Source: Gammaproteobacteria bacterium (lineage in GTDB: Bacteria > Pseudomonadota > Gammaproteobacteria > Xanthomonadales > Xanthomonadaceae). Taken from it: 8,881 nucleotides of DNA. The notes beneath the pieces are model-generated. The model was not told the DNA's origin. It saw only the letters and a list, made by a program, of their open reading frames with translations, and did not search any database. The DNA is taken from the NCBI GenBank assembly GCA_024642445.1, contig JAHEBG010000034.1, forward strand, positions 1-8,881, given 5' to 3'. Each line of letters begins with the position of its first letter. Position 1 is the first letter of the stretch. This document shows positions 1 through 5,151 of the stretch, piece by piece. Both the position numbers and the translations under genes were made by a program.

Positions 1-924
1 TACCGCGCACAGAAACGTGGTGGTAAGGGGCGTGCCGCGGCTTCAGTGAAGGAAGAGGATTTCATCGAGCAGCTATGGGTCGTCAACACGCATGATACCT
101 TGCTCACCTTTACCTCCGAAGGCCGTGTGTTCTGGCTCAAAGTCTACCAATTGCCGGATTCCGGTCCGAACTCACGTGGCCGTCCCATCGTCAATTGGAT
201 TCCCTTGCAGGCCGGTGAAAAAGTCCAGGCTGTCGTTCCTGTACGTGAATTCAGCGAAGATCAATTCGTGTTTTTCGCTACCAAAAACGGAACCGTTAAA
301 AAAACACCGCTCTCCGATTATTCACGACCTCGGGCAAATGGCATTTGGGCCATTAATCTGGACGAGGGCGACGGTCTGGTTGAAGTGCATCTGACCGATG
401 GCAGCAAAGACATCATGTTGTTTGCCTCGAACGGAAAAGCAGTTCGTTTTGACGAATCACTGGTGCGCTCAATGGGCAGAACAGCTACAGGCGTTCGGGG
501 CATGAAGTTGTCGGATGACGCGCATGTTGTCAGTATGGTGGTTGTGGAAGGCGATGGCGATATTCTCACGGCTAGTGAGAATGGCTTTGGAAAACGCACA
601 GAAGTAGCTGCCTATCCTAAAAAAGGCCGTGGCACACAGGGCGTTATCGCCATTCAAAGCTCGGATCGAAACGGCGCGTTGGTTGGCGCCATACAATTGA
701 CCGAACAGCATGAAATTCTTTTGATTTCCGATCAAGGCACCATGGTCCGTACCCGTGCATCCGAGGTTTCACAGGTGGGCCGCAATGCCCAAGGCGTTAC
801 ACTGATGCGTGTCGCAGCCGATGAGAAGCTGATGGCGATTGAGTGCCTGGAAATGATGGAAGACGATGAAGACGAGTCTGATGAAACCGCCGATATCGAA
901 ATCGTAACTCCACCCGAAGCTTAA
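1..924 (+). CDS. gyrA: DNA gyrase subunit A, C-terminal part (5' end outside window)
   Basis: GyrA is the breakage-reunion subunit of the A2B2 gyrase that introduces negative supercoils. Only the last 307 residues are present, and the reading frame is open from base 1, so the catalytic tyrosine domain lies outside. The visible part is the C-terminal beta-pinwheel that wraps DNA. It opens with a GyrA-box, QKRGGKG (bases 10-30), a one-residue variant of the canonical QRRGGKG. Further family matches are NTHDTLL, WLKVYQLP, RGRPIVN, the repeated blade cores (FFATKNGTVKKT, LFASNGKAVRF, ILTASENGFGKRT, LLISDQGTMVRT) and GRNAQGVTLMR. The protein ends in an acidic tail rich in Asp and Glu, as is common in proteobacterial GyrA. 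A GTG at base 46 is internal and not a start. The gene ends at TAA 922-924, followed at once by a strong terminator. Identification is secure from recognised family sequence. Confidence 0.97.
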   Translation, partial: YRAQKRGGKGRAAASVKEEDFIEQLWVVNTHDTLLTFTSEGRVFWLKVYQLPDSGPNSRGRPIVNWIPLQAGEKVQAVVPVREFSEDQFVFFATKNGTVKKTPLSDYSRPRANGIWAINLDEGDGLVEVHLTDGSKDIMLFASNGKAVRFDESLVRSMGRTATGVRGMKLSDDAHVVSMVVVEGDGDILTASENGFGKRTEVAAYPKKGRGTQGVIAIQSSDRNGALVGAIQLTEQHEILLISDQGTMVRTRASEVSQVGRNAQGVTLMRVAADEKLMAIECLEMMEDDEDESDETADIEIVTPPEA

Positions 925-939
925 TGCCAAGGTGCAACG

Positions 940-969
940 AAAAACGGCGGGAATTCCCGCCGTTTTTTT
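940..969. terminator. Bidirectional rho-independent terminator between gyrA and the glycine-zipper gene
   Basis: Bases 940-967 form a perfect 28-base inverted repeat, five A, then CGGCGGG, an AATT centre and the mirror half. Seven T follow on the + strand (963-969), and the A run at 940-944 supplies a U run for the minus-strand transcript. It sits 15 bases after the gyrA stop and 18 bases beyond the end of the leftward gene, so it can end transcription from both sides. Its centre happens to contain GAATTC. Confidence 0.9.
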
Positions 970-987
970 AATACCATTACTTCAGAC

Positions 988-1404
988 TCAGTATTTATAG
1001 AGTTTGGCTTTACCGTCTTTAACGCGAACTATGCTGCCTATTTTTATTTTGCCGATAAGTTCTTGGCGCACGGTTTTGATTTCACCATCACGCATGCGTA
1101 CGGTGATTTTGTATTCTTTGTTGCCTTCGGCGATTTTTTTACCAGCATAAGCACCACCGACGGCACCGGCGACTGTAGCGACTTTCTTGCCATCGCCACT
1201 GCCAATCTGATTGCCTACAAGCCCGCCAACTACTGCGCCGGCTATTGCGCCACCCGTTCCAGATTTCGGATCATCGACTTTCTGGATTTGAGTTACCCGG
1301 CCACAGCGATTACAGTCTTCAGGCCAGCTATTGTTGTTCTGTGCAAGCAAGGCGGGCGCTGCAATCATGCCGGCAATCAGTGCGAATATCGAGAGCTTTT
1401 TCAT
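988..1404 (-). CDS. Exported glycine-zipper 2TM-domain protein
   Basis: This is a 138-residue protein of unknown exact role. Residues 1-21 look like a Sec signal peptide: KK, a hydrophobic core, then ALLA before QNN, a type I signal peptidase site. No lipobox cysteine is present, unlike the lipoproteins SlyB and Pal. After it come a CNRCG pair (Cys31, Cys34) and a glycine zipper at about residues 49-88, with GxxxG-type repeats such as GGAIAGAVVGGLVG and AGAVGGAYAG. This resembles the Rickettsia 17-kDa antigen/glycine-zipper 2TM family. The C-terminal part (KITVRMRDGEIKTV onward) is a small charged beta-like domain typical of these proteins. The frame stays open upstream to about 1503, but the ATG at 1404 has AAGGAG six bases ahead and begins the signal peptide. 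It lies 17 bases after the peroxiredoxin stop and is probably in its operon. Envelope location is inferred; function is not known. Confidence 0.85.
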   Translation of the reverse strand: MKKLSIFALIAGMIAAPALLAQNNNSWPEDCNRCGRVTQIQKVDDPKSGTGGAIAGAVVGGLVGNQIGSGDGKKVATVAGAVGGAYAGKKIAEGNKEYKITVRMRDGEIKTVRQELIGKIKIGSIVRVKDGKAKLYKY

Positions 1405-1410
1405 GAAATT

Positions 1411-1416
1411 CTCCTT
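1411..1416 (-). promoter_or_regulatory. Ribosome binding site fixing the glycine-zipper start
   Basis: On the minus strand AAGGAG stands six bases before the ATG at 1404. This near-perfect Shine-Dalgarno decides the start over longer in-frame alternatives that would run into the peroxiredoxin gene. Confidence 0.8.
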
Positions 1417-1421
1417 TGTGG

Positions 1422-1898
1422 TTATAGTGCGGATAATACGGATTCTGCCGACGACACGCTGAACTCGCCGGGTGCTTCGACGAAAAGCTGCGTCACTTTG
1501 CAATCATCAATCACCATGGCAAAGCGTTTTGAGCGCAGGCCCATGCCGAATGCCGTGGCATCCAGTTCCAGGCCCAATGCTTTTACGAATGCGCCGTTGC
1601 CATCAGCAAGCATGGTTATTTCATCCGGGCAGTGTTGGCTTTCACCCCAGGCCTGCATGACGAAAGCATCATTGACGGAAAGGCAGCTAATTTCATAACC
1701 TTTGGCGGCAAAATCCTTGGCGTGCTGGATATAACCTGGAAGATGTTTGGCAGAACAGGTTGGGGTAAATGCGCCAGGTACTGCAAACATCACGGATTTT
1801 TTGCCGGAAAAGAATGAGGCGGTGTTTACAGCCTGTATTCCATCTTTCAGCGTATTGATACTAACGTCCGGAATGGAATCGCCAATTTTAATAGTCAT
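1422..1898 (-). CDS. Prx5-type peroxiredoxin (redoxin family)
   Basis: A 158-residue thiol peroxidase that reduces H2O2 and organic hydroperoxides, expected in the cytoplasm since no signal peptide is visible. The peroxidatic site is PGAFTPTCS with Cys48, and Thr45 and Pro41 fit the universal PxxxT/SxxC motif. The second family signature VNDAFVMQAWG (residues 75-85) and the conserved Arg125 in LRSKRFAMV are present, which places it in the Prx5/PMP20/AhpE-like group. Other cysteines are 72, 90 and 133. The C-terminal region, where mammalian Prx5 carries its resolving cysteine, has only serines (EFSVSSAE), so this looks like a one-cysteine enzyme recycled by glutathione, glutaredoxin or another thiol. 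That is an inference from family comparison. The length is normal. The ATG at 1898 has AAAGGG (1905-1910) six bases upstream. It is first in a likely two-gene unit with the glycine-zipper gene. Confidence 0.93.
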   Translation of the reverse strand: MTIKIGDSIPDVSINTLKDGIQAVNTASFFSGKKSVMFAVPGAFTPTCSAKHLPGYIQHAKDFAAKGYEISCLSVNDAFVMQAWGESQHCPDEITMLADGNGAFVKALGLELDATAFGMGLRSKRFAMVIDDCKVTQLFVEAPGEFSVSSAESVLSAL

Positions 1899-1953
1899 TC
1901 ATAGCCCTTTATAGAAGTATTCCTATTGGATGGTAAACTGTTTTTAAGTAGCA

Positions 1954-1981
1954 TTGACTATCAGCATGATGGAAATGCGAT
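1954..1981 (+). promoter_or_regulatory. Weak candidate promoter for cbpA
   Basis: The 110-base gap between the divergent peroxiredoxin and cbpA genes must hold promoters for both. On the + strand TTGACT (1954-1959) matches the sigma70 -35 box at five of six positions. A poor -10, TGCGAT (1976-1981), follows after 16 bases. Transcription would begin near 1988, leaving a short leader that contains the GGAG at 2000-2003. The -10 is weak, so this is tentative. No clear sigma32 heat-shock promoter was seen. Confidence 0.25.
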
Positions 1982-1999
1982 GAACTGCCCATGAATTAT

Positions 2000-2003
2000 G
2001 GAG
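2000..2003 (+). promoter_or_regulatory. Ribosome binding site favouring a GTG start for cbpA
   Basis: GGAG lies five bases before GTG 2009. The in-frame ATG at 1991 has no purine-rich site at a useful distance. CbpA-family proteins begin M-E-(L/F)-K-D-Y-Y, and the codons from 2009 read exactly (V/M)EFKDYY, so the shorter start is preferred. Confidence 0.75.
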
Positions 2004-2008
2004 TTTTC

Positions 2009-2857
2009 GTGGAATTCAAAGATTACTATAACGTGCTTGGGGTAGAATCAAAGGCAAGTGCTGCCGAAATCAAGACCGCCTACCGGCGACTGGCTCGTAA
2101 ATACCATCCGGATGTCAGCAAAGAGGCCGGTGCCGAAGAGCGTTTCAAAGCGGTTAACGAGGCCTATGAAGTGCTGAGAGATGAGGAAAAGCGGGGTCAG
2201 TACGACCAGTTGAAAGCCCGTGGTTATCGTCCGGGTGAGGAGTTCAGGCCTCCGCCGGGCTATGGTGGCGGGGGCTACCAGTATGATTTCAACGATATGG
2301 GCGGCGGCGGGTTCAGTGATTTCTTTGAATCCTTGTTTGGTGGCGGCCGACGGGGGCAGCCGCAACAGGCAGCACAGGGCAGTCGTGTCAAATTGGCGAT
2401 TCCACTTGAGCGTGCCTTCGGCGGCGGCAAGCAGAAAGTTCGTATCGGTGCAAAAACACTCGAAATCAATATTCCTGCGGGCATCAAGCCGGGGCAAAGC
2501 ATTCGTTTGGCTGGCCAAGGCGAGCAGGGTGGCAACTTAATGATTGAAATTGAATACCAGGAGCACCCGGAATTTGAGCTGGATGGCCAGAATGTGCTGT
2601 ACACCCTGAGCTTGATGCCTTGGCAGGTAGCGCTCGGCGACACGGTTTCTGTGCCGACATTGGCGGGAAAAGTTGGATTAAAAATCCCGGCAGGATCGGA
2701 TACCGGCAAACGACTTCGCCTTAAAGGCCGTGGTATGCCAGGCAAGGCGGGGGCTGGTGATCAGCTGGTTGAGCTGGAGGTTTCGGTTCCCGCGCCGGAA
2801 ACCGAAGAGCAAAAAGCCGCGTATCGAAGAATGGCCGAATTATTCGGCGCCGGTTAA
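2009..2857 (+). CDS. cbpA: CbpA-type J-domain co-chaperone (DnaJ homologue without zinc finger)
   Basis: A cytoplasmic Hsp40 that presents clients to DnaK and stimulates its ATPase; E. coli CbpA also binds curved DNA. With the GTG start it has 282 residues. The J-domain covers about residues 3-68, with the essential HPD at 33-35 inside ARKYHPDVSKEAG. A Gly/Phe-rich linker follows at about 70-118 (PPGYGGGG, FFESLFGGG). Two C-terminal client-binding beta domains come next, marked by NIPAGIKPGQSIRL and by VPTLAGKVGLKIP with GKRLRLKGRG. There are no CxxCxGxG repeats, so this is a class B protein and not DnaJ itself. An in-frame ATG at 1991 would add six residues, but spacing and family N-termini favour 2009. 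The gene is monocistronic here, with no cbpM modulator beside it. Its TAA (2855-2857) overlaps the stop of the facing regulator gene. DNA-binding activity is not shown by sequence. Confidence 0.93.
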   Translation: MEFKDYYNVLGVESKASAAEIKTAYRRLARKYHPDVSKEAGAEERFKAVNEAYEVLRDEEKRGQYDQLKARGYRPGEEFRPPPGYGGGGYQYDFNDMGGGGFSDFFESLFGGGRRGQPQQAAQGSRVKLAIPLERAFGGGKQKVRIGAKTLEINIPAGIKPGQSIRLAGQGEQGGNLMIEIEYQEHPEFELDGQNVLYTLSLMPWQVALGDTVSVPTLAGKVGLKIPAGSDTGKRLRLKGRGMPGKAGAGDQLVELEVSVPAPETEEQKAAYRRMAELFGAG

Positions 2858-3225
2858 ACCGCTGTTGGCAACACCTGCTTGATGATGTCGATTAACTCAT
2901 TTTCATTGAATGGCTTAGTGAGATAGGCTTTGGCGCCTTGGCGCATGCCCCATACCCGGTCGGTTTCCTGATCCTTGGTGGTAACCAGAACAATCGGAAT
3001 ATGCTTGGTGCTGTCGTCACGGGTTAGGGCACGGGTAGCCTGAAAGCCATTGAGGTTCGGCATGACCACATCCATCAGTACCAAATCCGGCAATTCCTGT
3101 TTACAAACGGCAACGCCCGAGACGCCATCTTCAGCGGTCAATGCTTCGTGGCCCAGTTTTTCTACGATGCGCTTCATGCCCATTTGCTGGGAAGGAGAGT
3201 CGTCTACAACCAGAATGCGTGCCAT
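2854..3225 (-). CDS. pilH: PilH-like single-domain response regulator
   Basis: A 123-residue stand-alone receiver (CheY-like) domain with no output domain, so it should act through protein contacts after phosphorylation. Receiver residues are all visible: Asp8 and Asp9 (acid pocket), Asp52 in LVLMDVVMP (phosphoacceptor), Thr82/Thr83 in VLVTTKD, and Lys104 in YLTKPF. The stretches MPNLNGFQATRAL and TTKDQETDRVWGMRQGA closely match PilH, one of the two receivers of the Pil-Chp chemosensory system that controls type IV pilus twitching. No pilG, pilI, pilJ or chpA lies next to it, so the assignment rests on similarity alone and a PilG- or other CheY-like role is possible. The ATG at 3225 has AAAGGA (3234-3239) eight bases upstream. 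It is 50 bases downstream of the reductase gene on the same strand, with no terminator seen between, so it may be read from the odh operon or from its own promoter. Confidence 0.85.
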   Translation of the reverse strand: MARILVVDDSPSQQMGMKRIVEKLGHEALTAEDGVSGVAVCKQELPDLVLMDVVMPNLNGFQATRALTRDDSTKHIPIVLVTTKDQETDRVWGMRQGAKAYLTKPFNENELIDIIKQVLPTAV

Positions 3226-3275
3226 ATGAAATATCCTTTAAAGATAAGGTATTAGTAGAAAACAAATTGCAGATT

Positions 3276-4283
3276 TTAGCAAGAGCCAGCGTCTATTTTT
3301 ACCACATAGCGCCCAAATGCTGCACCGCTAAGTAATTGATTGAACGCTTCAGGAAGGTCTTTCAGGGTAATCTCGCGTACCGGAAAAGCTTGAATGGCGT
3401 CAGCACTAAGATACTGCGACAGTAAGCGCCAGACGGCCTCTCGTGTACTTCGTGCGGTGCCCGCGGAGGCAATTCCCAACAATGAAACGCCACGGATGAT
3501 GAAGGGCATTACCGTAGCCTGCAATGCCGGACTGGCAACCAATCCATAACTGGCAACATTACCGTAAGCTGCGGTTTGTGCCAATAGGCCGGAAAGCATT
3601 GCGCCGCCAACACCATCCAGCGCGCCACCAAAGCGGACGCTGTCCATGGCTTTGTCGCTCAAAACCGCTTCCCTCGGCAGAACACATTCAGCGCCCAAGC
3701 GCTCTAGAGTCTGACGATGTTGCGGTTTGCCGGATACGGCATGCACCTTGAATCCAGCGCGGCTGAACAGGGCTGTGGCCAACATGCCCACACCGCCGGT
3801 TGCTCCGGTAATGGCTATAGGCCCTAGCCCAGGATTCTGGTGGTTTTCAAGCATTCTATGCAATGCCAATCCGGCAGTAAATCCGGCTGTGCCGAGCACC
3901 ATGGCATCACGCAGACTCCATTGGTTTGGCAAGGGAATACAATGCAGGCTGTCGGTACGAACAAAGGCGCTATAGCCACCGTCCATGGTTTCAGATAAGC
4001 CGGAGCCGGTTACCAGAACGGCATCTCCTGGTGTTAATCCAGGATTGGCAGACTCGATCACGGTACCGGCACAATCGATGCCACCATTGAGCGGAAATTG
4101 GCGAAGAATCTTGCCTTTGCCGGTACCGGCCAGTGCGTCTTTGAAATTAACGCTGGAATAATGCACTTGAATTACGGTATCACCAGGGCTGAGCTGGTCG
4201 ACATTCATTTGACTGATGCCGCTATGGTATCCGGAAGAATCGTTATGGATTCGGAACGCGGGGAAGCTATTTTTCGGCATCAT
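3276..4283 (-). CDS. acuI: YhdH/AcuI-family NADPH-dependent reductase (acrylyl-CoA reductase-like)
   Basis: A 335-residue medium-chain dehydrogenase/reductase of the zinc-free quinone oxidoreductase type. Proteins of the YhdH/AcuI subgroup reduce acrylyl-CoA to propionyl-CoA with NADPH, removing a toxic electrophile. Subgroup signatures are present: SSVNFKDALAGTGKGKI (residues 43-59), GGIDCAGTV (67-75), the GTAGFTAGLAL helix (131-141) and the nucleotide-binding loop ITGATGGVG (158-166). TVMPFIIRGVSLLGI near the C-terminus is also typical. There are no structural zinc cysteines. Two adjacent ATGs (4283 and 4280) could start it, and neither has a clear Shine-Dalgarno. Both lie inside the end of the methyltransferase gene, a 14 to 17 base overlap suggesting coupled translation. 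A GTG at 4331 with an AAAGG ahead would add 16 residues lacking family resemblance, so I did not choose it. The subfamily is confident; the substrate is inferred. Confidence 0.88.
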   Translation of the reverse strand: MMPKNSFPAFRIHNDSSGYHSGISQMNVDQLSPGDTVIQVHYSSVNFKDALAGTGKGKILRQFPLNGGIDCAGTVIESANPGLTPGDAVLVTGSGLSETMDGGYSAFVRTDSLHCIPLPNQWSLRDAMVLGTAGFTAGLALHRMLENHQNPGLGPIAITGATGGVGMLATALFSRAGFKVHAVSGKPQHRQTLERLGAECVLPREAVLSDKAMDSVRFGGALDGVGGAMLSGLLAQTAAYGNVASYGLVASPALQATVMPFIIRGVSLLGIASAGTARSTREAVWRLLSQYLSADAIQAFPVREITLKDLPEAFNQLLSGAAFGRYVVKIDAGSC

Positions 4284-5151
4284 GGCTAGGCTGCATGAGA
4301 GTGATCCCAGACATGCGAAGGGCTTCCGCACGTTGTGCCTTTGAATTGAATTTCAACAGTACGTTCCAAAACCGCGCATATCGAATATGGCGCTTCAGAC
4401 GCAGGGATTCGGTCCAACTGGAACGGAACTCGGTTTCATTCCAGCCGAGTGGATTGAAAAACGCGGCAGCATCTGCCGGGGCAAACAGGAAAGGTGCGTT
4501 GCCTTGTTTCAGCTTGCTGGACCAACTTTTCGCGAGACGCTTGAGCAGCAGCGGCGTGGCAAGATCGGATATCCACCAGCGGGCCTGCGCCGTTTCATGA
4601 AGTGCTTTTGCTAATTTCGATACATCTTCTGGTGGCAGATACACCAGCAAGCCTTCCGTTACCACCAGCACCGGCCCATGGCTGGCAGCCGTCTTGAAAA
4701 CTGCATCACGTTGCTCAGGCAAGCGCAGATCGGCCGCTACATATGTCAGATGGCATCGCGGCACTTCGTCGGCCATTTTTTCTTTGACATAGTCCACCAT
4801 CGGTGGAAAATCGACATGGAACCACCGTATGTGTTCAGGCAAGTCCATTCGATAGGCACGGGTATCCAGCCCGGCTGCCAGATTCAAGACGCTGGTGGCA
4901 CCTTCGGCTATGCATTTAAGTATCAATTCATCCATCACCGCGGTCCGCACAATCATTGCCCATGCCAGATCTTTTCCTCTTGGCATGGTGTCGACAATGG
5001 ATTGGCCGCGTTCGCCGGCCATTCGGCGTGCGAACGGATCATTGAAAATGGCATCGCGCCGCTCGCTTTCCATGGCGCGGTAAACCGCCACCCAAAGCGC
5101 GGTGTCGGAGACGTTACGAATAGGATTGGTTTCGGTATCCGTGTCGGTCAT
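4267..5151 (-). CDS. SAM-dependent methyltransferase, LCM/PPM1-like family
   Basis: A 294-residue class I methyltransferase of the leucine carboxyl methyltransferase-like family (Pfam LCM, COG3315), whose bacterial members are mostly of unknown substrate and some act in polyketide-type biosynthesis. The N-terminal signature SDTALWVAVYRAMES and NDPFARRMAG (residues 15-46) is typical. The SAM-binding motif I is NLAAGLDTRAYR (90-101), followed by FHVDFP (111-116), the AADL motif (139-142) and TEGLLVYL (165-172). No signal peptide or membrane segment is seen, so it should be cytoplasmic. Its ATG shares one base with the TGA of the lipoamide dehydrogenase gene (TGATG), and its own stop lies inside the next gene, so translation is probably coupled on both sides. 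No biosynthetic gene cluster is nearby. The family is confident; the methyl acceptor cannot be read from the sequence. Confidence 0.9.
   Translation of the reverse strand: MTDTDTETNPIRNVSDTALWVAVYRAMESERRDAIFNDPFARRMAGERGQSIVDTMPRGKDLAWAMIVRTAVMDELILKCIAEGATSVLNLAAGLDTRAYRMDLPEHIRWFHVDFPPMVDYVKEKMADEVPRCHLTYVAADLRLPEQRDAVFKTAASHGPVLVVTEGLLVYLPPEDVSKLAKALHETAQARWWISDLATPLLLKRLAKSWSSKLKQGNAPFLFAPADAAAFFNPLGWNETEFRSSWTESLRLKRHIRYARFWNVLLKFNSKAQRAEALRMSGITLMQPSHDAEK

Noticed and set aside
1063..1698. A + strand open frame of 211 codons across the glycine-zipper and peroxiredoxin genes
   Set aside because: Both opposite genes have clear domains and ribosome binding sites. This frame shows no family resemblance.
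1908..1937. Minus-strand promoter-like pair TTTACC, 18 bases, TATAAA ahead of the peroxiredoxin gene
   Set aside because: The TATAAA overlaps the AAAGGG ribosome binding site, so transcription would start about at the ATG and lose that site. I could not reconcile the two and left the peroxiredoxin promoter unassigned.
2221..2360. GC-rich, glycine-codon repeats in cbpA as a possible DNA repeat element
   Set aside because: They are the Gly/Phe-rich linker normal for J-domain proteins, with in-frame codon variation rather than exact repeats.
3226..3275. AT-rich gap between the reductase and the PilH-like gene as a promoter or terminator
   Set aside because: No hairpin with a T run and no well-spaced -35/-10 pair could be made out; only the ribosome binding site at 3234-3239 is convincing.
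4284..4331. Upstream GTG start (4331) for the reductase
   Set aside because: An AAAGG precedes it, but the 16 added residues have no family counterpart and would deepen the overlap with the methyltransferase to 65 bases.
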